A stretch of DNA of 64,000 bases from Whitmania pigra. Taxonomy: Eukaryota; Annelida; Clitellata; Hirudinida; Haemopidae. Shown here piece by piece: positions 39,915 through 51,788 of this stretch. Location: NCBI GenBank assembly GCA_021613335.1, contig JAJTWR010000293.1:724501-788500 (forward strand), given 5' to 3'. The translations under genes and the position numbers were made by a program. The notes beneath the pieces were generated by a model. It saw nothing but the letters and a program-made list of their open reading frames with translations. It ran no database searches and was not told the origin of the DNA. Position 1 is the stretch's first letter. Every line of letters begins with the position of its first letter.

Positions 39915-42578
39915 AACCACAAATATCACCAAAAATAGCAACACAAAAGTCACCACACATCACGACTCAGTTTTAATTAATCACCAGTTATAGTAGCGGA
40001 ATGTAGTGTTTGACGACAGGTGCGACCGCATGGCCTAACGGTTAAGGTTGCCTCTCACGGTGGCAGCGCGGGATTCGAACCCCGTTGCGGGTGCACCGTC
40101 CTAATCATCTGGATATGCAACGGACGTTGATAAAACATGAGAGACATGTTTGACGACAGAAACGCACACTGATGACGATGTTGATGATGATGATGATGAC
40201 GACGACGACAATGATAATGATGATGATACTGGTCTGGGGAGCGAGATAAGCTATTTCTCGATTATCTCTGACTATGCACCGTCAATCGATCACAACATGT
40301 CCACAACAAGTGCAGACGTCATCTTAAAAATAATAACAATAATAATAATACTAAATTTATTACAACGATATTATAATTATGTTTATTATAATGTTAATAA
40401 TAATAATAATAATAACAACCTTAAATAATAGCCTTTTTCTCCTTACACTGCATTAATAACGTCAGAGTCAGGACTTCACTGAGCGATGTAAATTCCAACA
40501 AAAAACGTGTCTTTCTGAATCGATAGTAAATCAAATGACATTTATTACAAAGAAGCGCACAACGGAGTCAGAGAAACATCATCATCATGACCACCATCAT
40601 CGTCGTCGTCTTCAGCACCGTCATGATCACCATCATCACCAGTTGCATGGAGGGTTACGATGAATCAATGCACGAGCGAATGTATGGAGTGAAAATTCCA
40701 ATGGATAATGAATTAACGAACGAATAAATGAATTAACGAACGAATAAATGAATTAACGAATGAATGAATGAACGAACGAACGAACGAACGTACGAATGAA
40801 TGAACGAACGAACGAACGAACGTACGAATGAATGAACGAACGAACGAACGTACGAATGAATGAATGAATGAATGAATAAACTAAAAAAGGACGAAAAACC
40901 ATCGGAGCTGCCGGTAAATCATGTCCTAAAAATTATTCGACCATTCAGAGGACATAAAAGCAGTCCGACTCCATTCCAAAGTATTATTTGCAAAAACTTC
41001 GACTGGAATATTATTAATAATAATAATACTAACAATAATATTGATAAATAACACGACGTACATACATCAGATGACTTAATATAAATGAATTATAACATCA
41101 TTATTATCTCAGTGATTAAACGATGAATCAACACATCCAGTCAGTGCAATTCAAATCTTTAATTTTTGGCAAAGCGTAAAATAACCCAATTAACATATAT
41201 CATTATTATTATTTATTATTATTAAACATTGGTTTAATTATTATTTAATCTTCTCATCCCATCACCCCACATCACCCTCTTCCTAACTCTTCCCACTTTC
41301 CATTGGGAAAACTCCAAACATTAATTTCCCCCGACCCACGAACACGAAACAAACAACAGTCACGTACATCAACAGATCACAAGCCTAATAGCAACAAACA
41401 GAAAATTATTATTTGACGAGTCGCAGATTAATTGTAGTATTAATTTATTCTTAATTTATTCAATTTAATTGTTTAAGAGAGACAACTTGAAATTAATGAA
41501 CATTGTTCATTATAATGTTCATAAGCTCTTCAGTTCAGGAGTGAATATTAGAGACTGACTGCTCGCACTACCTCGCCAAGGAATAATGCGATTGACATTA
41601 CTTTAAATCATCATCATCATCATCATCATCATCACCAAAGATACCATGGTTACGTCGGCTGGGGCAGCTGTTTCCTATTGGCTGGTTCGAAGCGAATATT
41701 CCATCCACTCTCTCAGGAATTCTATTAACTTATTCATCCATCCTTCCTTCCTTCCTTCCATCCAAACATCCAAGCAACCGTTCGTTCTTTACCTCTCTTC
41801 CACCTGTCTCTTCTACCCAGTTTTGCACCTGTACGGGCAAGGGATCATCACGTGACATTCATCAATCATGCAACCATAATTGAGGCAACCCAAGTGATTA
41901 TCTGAGGATGAATCCAATGGATGAATGATAATGATAATTCGCCAGGGACGAATGGATGGATGCTGAATTGTTGGCAATGCAACGAAGGGTGAATGATGAA
42001 TTGTTGGCAATGCAACGAAGGATGAATGATGAATTGTTGGCAATGCAACGAAGGATGAATGATGAATCAAACATAGCGAACGGACTCTCCAATGGAAAAC
42101 ATTGCCATGTAAACAAAAGACAAAGCTCTTGGCAGCAGCTACAAACAAGCACCTGCATCTTGTTTTGGCTTCTTATCTTAGCAATACTACCACATAATTC
42201 CATAGGGCGATCGATAAAATGAGGAAAGGTCACTCGTTACAAGCGAATTTGGTCATGTGATGAAATCACGTGTGATATGCAGGTGACAACTAATCGTGCA
42301 ATCTTAGGTGGGTCAAAATTCAAGAACAACAATAACAACAGTTTCATAATTAATCATGCCTTAATCACCATGGCATAATGCAATTAACAATAGTGTGTTT
42401 CTAGGGGTAAAGTATTAGCTTTAGTTTGAATAATAAAAATATTTGAACGGAGTATACCTACTCATCCTATTACTAAGCCTCAACAACTGCTTTACTTAAC
42501 TAATGAAATTAACTGAACACGAATATTCTCCGTAATACCCAGACCTTAGCTAACTTAATAATATATCGTGTGATGACG

Positions 42579-42627
<49 letters not shown>

Positions 42628-45600
42628 TTTAATGCAATGCAAATAAAATGTAGGAGTGAATGGAAGCGAGGAATGAATGAATGAATGAATGAATTAATTA
42701 ATTAATGAAGAAACGAACGAATGAATGAGTGAGTGAAATAAAACCTGCCAAACTGTCCTCGAAAGAATATAGCAGAGGATAATGTTTAAACACGTCTGAA
42801 AAGCATCAGTCCATGATCAGATAGGCACCAACACTTCTACATCAATGGAACCACGAGGATGCATTGAATGCACCTCTTCATGCACTCGTGCGTTGAACCT
42901 TCGGACGGTGAATTAATGCGACGCTGTCTGGAAACACCGCTTGATTTTAAGGAGACAACAAAATAAAGAACGAAAGGACAAAAAAGGACATAAAAAATAA
43001 CGCCAAGAATTATCGTCTGCTACTTATTCGCCGCGAGACCAGTTATGGAACAGGTAAGCTATTAATTGCGATTTCCAACCCTAACCCTGGCGTAGTTGCT
43101 GGGTTAACAAGGTTGATGTGAGCAGTTCTTAGGGCAAGGTCACTGTTGGTAATCGTTGTGCATAACTGCCGAGATAAGGTTGTTGCTGATAGTAGTTGTG
43201 CGTACGTGTTAAGGTAAGTTTATTGTGCATAATTGTTGTTGATAATGGTTGCAGGGGCTGTAAATACCTGCACCTGTGTTCAGGAGTATGATTTGTGGAA
43301 TTGCATTCGATCGTTGAGCGTACATTCATGGATGAACCAATTAGCACCTGGATGATGCGACGGTGGTCGGAGATGATACTGACGGTGATGATGATGATAG
43401 TGGTGATGGCCGCTGGTAGATAATAATAATCGCGGATTGCTGATATGATAATGATGACTGACGATGAAAGAATTTGACATTAAAAATATAAAATAATAAT
43501 AATTAATAATAAACACAATTCTAGAATAAATGTTGATCTCATTTAAGTCTGAAAGACAATATAAATTACTTAAACAAACAAACTCCAATTAGCTAGCTAA
43601 TTATTTACCGCTTGACCGAATTCCTCTGCATTAGTCAACCCACAACGCCAAAGAGCTGCAGCCAATCATCACACGACAGGCTAATTTGGGTCCAGTTGAG
43701 ACGCGGAGACATAGATCACGATAAAGTCCCCTCGCTTCTCGCCCAACTTTATTATTGTTGTTGTTGTTGCACCAACAACAACAGCCACAACCACGGCAAC
43801 AGGTTTGAGAGATGATGAGATGCTAAACAAAAATCTAAAAAAGAGTAGCAACAACGTCATTATGGACAGGTATGTATGTTAGGCAGGTAGGCAGGTAGCT
43901 AGGAAGTTTTTTGCGTGTCTGAAAGAGAAGATGTTAGCCTCAACATTTCGTAATAAGATCTACTTGCGAATCAATGCAATTCGCCACGACAATGAGGGAA
44001 TGTCATTAAAATTCACGTCATGCAATGACATCTTACACATTACTCGGTCAATGTTTTTGTACAAATTTGTCTCATGCTTACCACTTGTTGTGGCTCATAG
44101 TGCAATAGTTTTGTGTTGCTTAAGAAATTTTATATTTTCTATAGAAATTATATAATATTTTATATTAATAACGTCTTGTGCGTTGACAATGCGAGGATAA
44201 CCACCATTTCTACTATCATCATCACCACCACCACCACTATCCCAGCAAGCCCAAAAGCAACCACTCATTGCCACTTTCGAACGTCAATATATCCCCCTTG
44301 AAACAACTCAGATATAAACGAGGCCACTTGTGGTAGCTCTAAGCACTCTGCTGGCTTGTCATCAATTTCTAGTGTTTCTAGGTTCTCCAGCCCAGCGGAG
44401 GATGTTGACGTAAAGCTATTTTGCAAACTAGGGATGTCTCTGGATGCCTCGGTTGGTCCTGGATGCTCCGGAGTGTTGACTCGGTGTAGCAGTACAACCG
44501 GCTTTCAAATTGAGCAGTTAGTTCTGCTCCGTCCTAATAATCTTGTTATTCAATGCACGTTAATATACCTACCTCAGATATAAACAGTTTGACGAAGCAA
44601 TCCAATGATGATGACGATCGCGATGGCGGTCATGGCGATGACTACAATGATTATGATGACGATGACGATGACGACGACGATGATGTCGATGAGTAGGCAG
44701 CGTCGTAGCAGATCATACGCCGACCTCGAAAAGTTATTAGAGTTACTTTTAGAATTGCCTCATTCAAAGTAGGTCATCGTGATATCTTAAGTCCCAATTA
44801 TCATTTTTAAGCAAACGTCATACAGAATATTCTGACAGTTGATTTAGATTAATAAATTCAGAAGCGATCATATCGTTATGTTATTAAACCTCATTATGAT
44901 ATTAATTAGCTTTACTGTATTATCAACTAATTAGGTTAAGTTAATTGTCGTCTAAATATTCATAGAATCCAAAAATTGTGTTGTCTTAATGTCAGCCATT
45001 TAAGTTAACCAGCCACAACAACAGCAGCAGCAGCAACTACAACAACAATATAATACAATAATATTGTCTATAGTCACATTCGTATGCAAATTAGTAGTAG
45101 TGGGCGATAAATGGTGAACATGTTCATCCGTGAAACTCCTACGGTTTTATATGAGTGCAAATTCTTACCTGCCTAATTGTAGGTTGAAATAAATTTCACT
45201 TAAATGTCACTTAAAATCACTGTCGAAATCAGGCGAGTGTTATCAACTCATCATCAAGTTAATTATCAGATTATTAATTACCAATTATCGGGACTCGTTT
45301 ATGAACTTTCTGTTTACTGTTTCATCTCAAGTCACGTTTGGTATGCAGTTGTGTACGGATGAAATTTGTTTAACTTTTCAAAGTTTACAGAATACCACTG
45401 ACATTTACATTCACATTCATATTCATATTAAGACCCTGACGTCAAATAAAACAAGGATAATAACCGTTGATAATATAATAAAAGTAATAACAGTAATTAA
45501 TAAGAATAATAATAATAATAATAATAATAACATCAACAAAATAATAATAGCATCGCAATTATCCCAAACACAATTATAACCTTCGATTTATAATTAGGCT

Positions 45601-46483
45601 TTTGCAAGAAATACCCATAAGGGCGACATTCCTTTCCAGAAAGCCTAACTGATCAGTCAAGGTCGAACCCTGAAGAACCCCCCCCCCCCAGTCATGTGAT
45701 AACACCGTGATTACGAATGTTACTAATGTAAACACTTAAAACTTTTGGCCTTTTTAATCATCACTTGAGTAAGCGAACATAGGTGGTTTTTACTTCTTCG
45801 GATTGATTGGCAATTAATCAATCGTTAATCAATCATCTATCTGATCAACCAATCGCATCGGACAATCGACTAGGCAGACGACGATAACATCGAAAGCGCG
45901 AATCGAAGCCTCGCATTTCATTCCTGCAACAAATAGATGCTCAGGCAGCAAACGACGACGAAGGTACAGCGAGTTATTCACTTCCACACTGAGCTATAAA
46001 TTTGCCAGTTCCGGTTTTTCCAAGTCACCTGCAGAAGAAGGAGAAAGATGGTGAGTAATGCTGGGGAAGGAGAGAAGTTGAGTAGTGATGGAGAGGGTTT
46101 GTAAGAGGCTTTCTTTCATGCCAGGATGTTGTACAAAGAGTACACAGAAGAACAAAGCAAATGTTTTATTTGAACTTGTCGGTTGAAGCAGTCGAGCGAG
46201 TGAAGTTTATGCATGGTAGCTGAAGTGATGATGATGATGACGATGGTGGATATTGAAGATGATGATGATGACGATGTTGGATGTTGAAGATGGTGATGAC
46301 GACGACGACGACGATGGCACAGTGCCGGCATCTGGAAATGTTGATTACCGCGGAAACAAATGAAGTTGATGCAATATTTCGGTCTTAATCTGTTACTTAT
46401 GAAGGTTAAGTTTGACAATGGTGATAAGCAGTGACGGCGACGACGACACAAGTGACTGAAGCGTTACTTTGCCTATCTTTATA

Positions 46484-46551
<68 letters not shown>

Positions 46552-49500
46552 ATTATTATTGTTATCAGTTCAAGGAGCGGTGAGTCAGTGAACGATGGGA
46601 AGTGAATGTTTAATTGAGCGAGCAGTTGTGAGTGCCCTTAAGGATGCACTCTTACCAATGCACACTGGCAACAGATACAACGGTGGCGATGATGGTGGTG
46701 GTGATGACGATGGTGAAGAAGAAGCGGGCAGTTGAATTCGATCAGTAATAAATTAACAAATAATTCAATTTACTAAATGATGATGTAGAAATAGTGATGT
46801 TGGTAATGGCGTTGATGCGGTAATGATAATAATGTTGGTGTGATGATGGTAATGATGTTAATGAAATGATGGTAAGGATGATAATAAAACAACATGTTAG
46901 GACAAGACAAAGCATGATTACAATAACTACAATGCTAATAACTACTATGTTAATAATAATAATAATAATGATGCAATTTGCATTTAACGACATAAGTACT
47001 AATAACAAGAAGAGTTCAACAAGGCAAACTTGGTGCATGGCTATAAAATGCTGCCCTCATAAAATAATCATCATTAAGTCCAAATCATCCTAGTTATGCA
47101 ACGGACTTAATCAAATAAATAAATAAATAATAATCATCATTACCATCCAAGTCCAAATCATCTCAGTTATGCAACGGGACTATAATCAAATAAATAAATA
47201 AATAAATCATTACCATCCACCACCATGATCATCACCGTACGCATTAACAACACAAAGAAATCCACCAGCATCATCATCAGAATCATCACTTAGTCAGATT
47301 TCGTATCAGTGCCAAATGGCTTTCCCTGTGAGTCTGATTTCCTGAATGGCATCTGGCCTTGTACCACCATTTCCATTATAATTATGACCCTTCATCTTCT
47401 TCAACGTCGTCATCACCATCATTTTCAACACATTATTATCATCGCAATTGATTCAACACACTGCATGCTGTGATTGCCTATTGTTTGCTTCCTTTCGAAG
47501 CTAGTTTTAAATAGCTTGCCACTGCCAGTTCATCGACATCACCGTCACCATCATCATCATAATCACCAACACCGCCATCATCATCATCATCAGAAGCAGC
47601 AGCAAGGCATTATGATGTTCAATTCGGAGACCAAGACTTACAAAGAAAGTCAGACTCCCCGATAAATCTTCTCATTCTTCATAAACCCCCTTTTTTAAAA
47701 GGTCAAATTATTCCATTTTACCAGTTGCCGTAACTCGTTAACTAACCGATTTGATATTTATTTATTCATTTGTTTGTTAGAGGCAGCGGTTTGATTTTAT
47801 TATTCGGTTTTGTTCTTGCGGTGAATGTTCGCCTTCGAGTATCTCATTCGTGGAAAATTGCTCGATTGTATCTTCAAAATCCTCTTACCACCACATCATA
47901 ATGAAGACTTTCAAGTCTATATTGTCAATGTCTCTCAAACAAAACCATTGCCAATGCCACCATCATCATCCATTGTAAATTCCATCATCGTAACCGTCGA
48001 CATGAACGTCACGGCCGTCGTCATCGAGATCGCATGGAAACCCACCTCCGACGAAGAGTCTGGCATCGACCGAAGGGTACTTCTTGAGCAGACTGTTCAC
48101 CACCATCACCGACGCGTCCGTCTCCTCCTCGATGCAGAACAGGATCTCGTACTGAACGAAACAAGTCAACAAGTGACTGAGGATCAAAAGTACAAATTAT
48201 CAGATTGAAAGTACAAGATGATAGGATGATATATCAAAGTAATTGATAAAAAAAACAAGAGGAATGAAATGCATCAGGCATGTGCACTTTCGTGATCAGA
48301 AAATACTTCGAAATATGCCATCTGCCCGACCCACCTTGGGATAGGAGAGATGGAAGAACGTCTCCAGGTTGACGTACAGATTTGGATCGACCCCCGTCAA
48401 CGGCTTCAAAATGGACACCCCAGGGTAGTGGAAGTCCGGAGGCGCCATCAGCTTCCTGTGCAGCTTCATGCGCCTGGTGAAAGTTCAGAGGAGATGTTTT
48501 AATTAAATATTTTGAAATAACTTATTTATTTCATAAGTATTATTTATTTATTTCACAAGTATAATTTATTTACTTTCTAAGTATCGTTTAATTTTTTCAC
48601 AAGTAATATTTATTCATTTTAAGTAATAAATTTCATTAATTTATTTTCGAGTACTGTTCGTTGTTGTTTCTAAAATACTCCGAGTGATTAATAACAGGAC
48701 CCAATTTTATTTTCGCCTGATTCTCAAAGTTGAGTGAGGAAGTTATTGAAAAATGAAAAAGGCAAAGCTGGTGCAAAGCAATAACAGCAATTAATAACAA
48801 TAATAATAATAAAACAAAAATAAAGAGTCATAAATGTGTTATATATTTTCAGATATTTAACATCATTTACAAATGCATTTCCGATAGGAATGTTCTTCAA
48901 AATAACGAATAACTCAGAGATCTTAAAAATTCAACAGAAATAAATTTCCCAAAAATGTAGCAGTTGATATCAATTACACGAACTCGATGGTGTGGTTGGT
49001 TTTATGAAATGTTGCTCCAGCATTATTATATCATTAAACGATTACATTACATATATCAGAAGAAATTAAAGAAATTAATGGCATGATATAACCAGCAGTA
49101 AATATGAAAAAAATCTGCATGATAGGTTACATCAACTTTAGTAAACATCAAGTATTATAAGTAAAAAATCTAACAATGACAATTAAATAACAGATCATCA
49201 AAGTTGCTCAAATCATGCATAACCAACTTTTATGTAAATAAATTAGAGCTTCCACCAAAAAATGTCAAAATAGTCAAGCAATAAAATTAAGAAAATACAA
49301 GATGCATTTCCAATGAAAAGCAATAATCGATGCTTTTGGACCAACATAAGGGACCTCTCGTAAATTTTTAAGCAATCTAGTTTATCTTAATGAAAATATC
49401 AAGATCCAAGTGGCAGTAGCAGCAACAAGAAGAAACAATCAAGAGCTAAATCCACTAACCCATATATGATGGAGGTTATGTGGACCAACCACTGGAACCA

Positions 49501-49653
49501 CCATCCGCAGAATATGACGAGAGCAACCACGTAGAAAAAATAATCCAAAGTCAGCGGTGACGACTGGAGACCGACCATGTTGTAAATGTCAAAAACCGAC
49601 ATTTGCCGTTCCGTCGTCAAACTACCCTCCTCCAAAGTGCGAGGATGAGCCAT
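24489..49653 (-). CDS. UGCG: Ceramide glucosyltransferase (UGCG), nine coding exons, complete
   Basis: GT21-family enzyme that transfers glucose from UDP-glucose to ceramide on the cytosolic face of the Golgi, the first step of glycosphingolipid synthesis. Exons in transcript order: 49460-49653, 48335-48473, 48046-48151, 30593-30694, 28502-28614, 27895-28073, 27410-27496, 26124-26313, 24489-24677; all join in phase to give 432 residues. Visible hallmarks: an N-terminal membrane segment ([15 protein letters not shown]), the D1 Asp in [11 protein letters not shown] (about residue 140), D2 in ISDSG (about 176), the His-containing [16 protein letters not shown]3 in AEDYY (about 268), the R/QxxRW motif RMIRW (about 304-308), and C-terminal hydrophobic segments. 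Human UGCG is 394 residues; the extra length is mainly N-terminal. Intron 3 is 17.4 kb. The start is the first ATG after an acceptor at 49681-49682, so an upstream noncoding exon is expected. Confidence 0.95.
25479..25690 (+). repeat. Dispersed CATTTATATAGCGC-type repeat, long copy
   Basis: Two related motifs, CATTTGTATAGCACC (25479-25493) and CATTTATATAGCGCT (25526-25540), flank GTGCATAGCATCAGAGGCGC. The same core recurs at 3026-3060, 34018-34032 (inverted) and 55608-55622, so this is a repeat family and not a gene, although a 66-codon frame happens to be open across it. Confidence 0.6.
28762..29500 (+). pseudogene. Decayed non-LTR retrotransposon ORF1-like remnant
   Basis: A stretch of coding-like sequence on the plus strand, antisense inside UGCG intron 4, broken by several stops and frame changes. 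It keeps an intact 64-codon opening piece from 28762, then recognisable blocks in other frames, notably [11 protein letters not shown] followed by a Lys/Asp-rich [14 protein letters not shown]. An R-x-HNI-x-x-YN-like stretch after a coiled-coil region is typical of ORF1 proteins of non-LTR retrotransposons. No reverse transcriptase follows, so the copy looks 3'-incomplete or rearranged. The assignment is from pattern memory; an old host retro-copy is the alternative. Confidence 0.5.
31240..31360. repeat. Long (ATC)n microsatellite in UGCG intron 3
   Basis: About 35 ATC-type units with a few CAC/GTC variants; it creates spurious poly-Asp and poly-Met frames. Confidence 0.95.
31600..31680. repeat. 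42-bp tandem duplication
   Basis: Two copies starting TCAAAGTAATTC at 31600 and 31642, differing by a single A/G in the aligned part. Confidence 0.85.
32598..32670 (-). mobile_element. Possible antisense tRNA-like SINE head
   Basis: Read on the minus strand, a B-box-like GGTTCGAATTT (32598-32608) lies about 50 nt downstream of an A-box-like TTAGCTAACGA (within 32656-32670). No target-site duplication or matching tail was found, so this may be an old fragment or chance. Confidence 0.3.
33020..33087. repeat. Compound (CGCA)n-(CA)n microsatellite
   Basis: Several CGCA units run into a CA tract of about 50 nt interrupted once. Confidence 0.95.
33550..33653. repeat. Compound (ACG)n-(ACA)n-(AAT)n microsatellite
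   Basis: Three adjacent trinucleotide runs grade into one another, suggesting successive point mutation and expansion. Confidence 0.9.
34018..34032 (-). repeat. Short inverted copy of the CATTTGTATAGCGCC repeat core
   Basis: Minus strand reads CATTTGTATAGCGCC, identical in core to the 25.48- and 55.61-kb copies. The extent beyond the core is unclear. Confidence 0.45.
34366..34415. repeat. (ATG)n microsatellite
   Basis: Run of GAT/ATG units in UGCG intron 3. Confidence 0.9.
34838..34881. repeat. (AAT)n microsatellite
   Basis: About 14 AAT units. Confidence 0.9.
35573..35680. repeat. (GAGT)n tetranucleotide microsatellite
   Basis: About 26 GAGT units with two 2-bp phase slips near the right end. 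Confidence 0.95.
35752..35828. repeat. (AAT)n microsatellite
   Basis: About 25 AAT units with one slip. Confidence 0.95.
36360..36499. repeat. 8-bp minisatellite (ATRCAATG), ~17 units
   Basis: A perfectly phased 8-bp array over 140 bp; units alternate ATACAATG, ATGCAATG, ATACACTG and ATACAACG, with no length change. Because 8 is not a multiple of 3, it opens long Ser/Ile/His frames by periodicity alone. Confidence 0.9.
38667..38752. repeat. (AAT/AAC)n microsatellite
   Basis: Mixed AAC then pure AAT run of about 85 bp. Confidence 0.95.
40020..40146 (+). mobile_element. tRNA-derived SINE, copy A, with 13-bp target-site duplication
   Basis: Flanked by perfect 13-bp direct repeats TGTTTGACGACAG at 40007-40019 and 40147-40159. 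The head carries a pol III A box (TGGCCTAACGG, 40031-40041) and a B box (GGATTCGAACC, 40071-40081) at tRNA-like spacing; the 3' part begins GTCCTAATCATC at 40098. No long poly-A tail is seen. It lies in UGCG intron 3, antisense to the gene. Confidence 0.82.
40722..40875. repeat. (GAAY)n tetranucleotide array with higher-order structure
   Basis: GAAT and GAAC units alternate in blocks; the longer block containing GAACGTACGAATGAATGAAC recurs three times, giving a nested repeat. Confidence 0.9.
41965..42063. repeat. 33-bp minisatellite, three units
   Basis: Units starting GAATTGTTGGCAATGCAACG at 41965, 41998 and 42031, nearly identical. The 33-bp period keeps a frame open on both strands. Confidence 0.9.
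42578..42624. repeat. (AAT)n microsatellite
   Basis: About 15 AAT units. Confidence 0.9.
44320..44572 (+). mobile_element. SINE, longer copy B, with 13-bp target-site duplication
   Basis: Bounded by perfect 13-bp repeats CTCAGATATAAAC at 44307-44319 and 44573-44585. The head has a degenerate A box (TGGTAGCTCTA, 44331-44341) and B box (GGTTCTCCAGC, 44381-44391). Its 3' tail starts GTCCTAATAATC at 44531 and matches the tail of copy A (40098-40146), although the bodies differ. It lies in UGCG intron 3. Confidence 0.78.
46048..46053 (+). other. Candidate orphan first exon end: ATG directly followed by a splice donor
   Basis: TATAAAT at 45995-46001 is followed 47 nt later by AAAGATG and an immediate GTGAGT donor (46051 on). 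This is the same start-codon/intron arrangement as RPL37. It lies antisense inside UGCG intron 3. A plus-strand acceptor (TTTGTTTCAAG) at 53716 opens a frame of 59 codons (53717-53896) in compatible phase, but pairing the two is speculative. Confidence 0.2.
46484..46560. repeat. (ATT)n microsatellite
   Basis: About 25 ATT units with two slips. Confidence 0.9.
47077..47205 (+). mobile_element. Two tandem SINE 3'-tail copies ending in (AAAT)n
   Basis: Two near-identical units, from about 47078 and 47151, begin GTCCAAATCATC and continue with TTATGCAACGG, then end in AATAAATAAATAA. They match the tail of the SINE copies at 40.0 and 44.3 kb. Short repeats such as AATAATCATCATTA (47063-47076 and 47129-47142) surround the first unit, as expected for insertion duplications. 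Confidence 0.6.
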
Positions 49654-51788
49654 TGCAAAGTTAGTTTTAATCTTAACCGACTGCAAGAAAAATCAATGAT
49701 CAACCCGATCGACTGCAACAGCGGGTTTTATCAGACAACTGAAATGTGAATCTCAACCGCTTGATCTCTCAGTACTCCACTCATACGATTTCGATCAAGA
49801 TCGATCAGAGCGCTATCTCGACATACGAATACAGGCGTAAATCCCTAAATATGAAATTCTTTAACTATCGAGATAATTATGTCCGACCGGGACGAGAATA
49901 AGATGAACACAGTAAGTAACACAGAACGGCTGAGGCTGCCTAATTATGCGATCGGACGTCTGCTAATCGAAGTTGCCATGATGTCTCGTTTCACAACAAA
50001 ATCACTCTCAGAGACAGCTTATTGCATCTAGCAACCATCACCAGTTCCACGCGCCGACAGAATGGCCTCCCACTTATTAAAATGAGCTATTCAAAACCGC
50101 CTCCACTAATGTCAATAGTTCGATAAAATTGAGTTGAAAAAATAATAATAACCATTTAATTCTGCTTAACCTGTCTGGACATGATTCAGTATTTTTTTCA
50201 GTCTCTTGTGCTTAAAAATCTCTTTAAATATTTCAACAACTGGATTCACAATAAAAATGCAGTAAATTTAAATTTGGTACGTTTATAAAAAAAAAGTGAT
50301 TAATTACATAAAGAAAATTCCACAAACAACTAGATAATTCATATGTGTTTATAAAAAGAAATCGCTTTGAACTCATGAAATAATCTTTAAACATGTATTG
50401 AAATGATATTATTAATATTTTAAAACACGATTTTACATGTTTTACACGATTTAACTTTTAAGGTCGTTTTGGGGCATTTGTCATTGAACAATTTTTAAAT
50501 CTACGCTCTGCTATCTCACGAATGAAATAACTTTCCTTTTCGAGTAGAACTTTAAAAGAAAACATTAAATTTAAAATCTATAAACTGCAATAAATATTTT
50601 AAAATATTTATATTCAATACATTACACAGCAATCTATATTACTAAAGAAACATTGTATTACTGTTCAAGTTGGACGTGAAACCTTTAACTATCTAGCCAT
50701 TGTATACAATTTTTTTTAACTTGGCTATTGTTTTTAATAAGATATTTTCACATCGCTTGGGGGGGAGGGGGGTTGTTAAAATAAGCTTTCGGGGTTCTTA
50801 TCTTGTGATAGGAATGGCCTTTTTATGCTTACAAATTTATAAATAATTTATATTTATCCGTTGATTCTAATAATTCACTTTGATTAAAGATTGATAGTAA
50901 GGATAGTTTGTGCCACAACAATTGCGCCATAAACAATTGGCTTAATAACGGGAAGTTCAGAAATGACAAGGAACAGAAAGTCATTGAGTTCAGTTCCATG
51001 TTTTTTTTTTAAATATTTTTTATTAAAAGTTTATTGTATGATGCCGAGTCCGGACACACTGTTAAATTGTCAGATGCATGTCAATGATTTTCGATAAAAT
51101 ACGTTCCGGTTCAAAATCTCTGACGTCACCGTTATTTTATGGTAAAACTATTTATAAATATCAGCAAAAATCATTTTAAGTGGCGAAATAAATAAAAACT
51201 AAATTAACTAAAAACTATTTATTGCCACTTTTTTTCAAGATTAGCAAATTCGGAATGAGAATTTCAGAGATTACATAGCCAAGTCAGGTAAACTGAACTA
51301 CTTTTCTTATCTTGCACAAAATCATTACATAGTGATAAAACATTGCTTATCACGTATTTCGTTATAATTCATCCTACATTTTATCACTATCACCATGGAA
51401 ACATTTGTGTTTGGAATCGATGTGAGGGCTTCGGACAAAGTGGTAATAACTCAACATTTGAAAAACTTTTTCCGCAATTGATTGAAATTTTTATTTTATT
51501 TTTTAAATCTCTCTCAAAAGTCTATTGTTCTCGTTTCAACAAGGCATCACCTTGAAATATGAACCCTGATCAGCTCTTCAATCCTCTCATACATGGAAAC
51601 ACCCTTTCCACCTGACTTTAAAATATTAGATTATTTGACTCAAAAAAGGTCAAATCCTCGCATTGTGCGAGGATATATACAAACATTTTGCAAAAAATGG
51701 AAATTATATCCCTGTTCTCAGACTTCAAATTTTTATTGGCTTGGAATAATGTTTTATAACCACATCATCATATAGTATGATGCTAAAA

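Larger units (their letters stand above)
30695..48045 (-). other. UGCG: UGCG intron 3 (17.4 kb), repeat-filled
   Basis: Lies between the exon ending in the D1 motif (48046-48151) and the exon with D2 (30593-30694). It holds the SINE copies, most of the microsatellites and minisatellites, and no confirmed nested gene. Frames inside it are mostly poly-Asp, poly-Ile, poly-Asn or other repeat translations. Confidence 0.85.

Noticed and set aside
43077..43090. Telomere-like CCCTAACCCT
   Set aside because: Only about two units; no array.
47825..48208. 127-codon plus-strand frame
   Set aside because: It is the antisense shadow of UGCG exon 3 (48046-48151), which matches the enzyme family.
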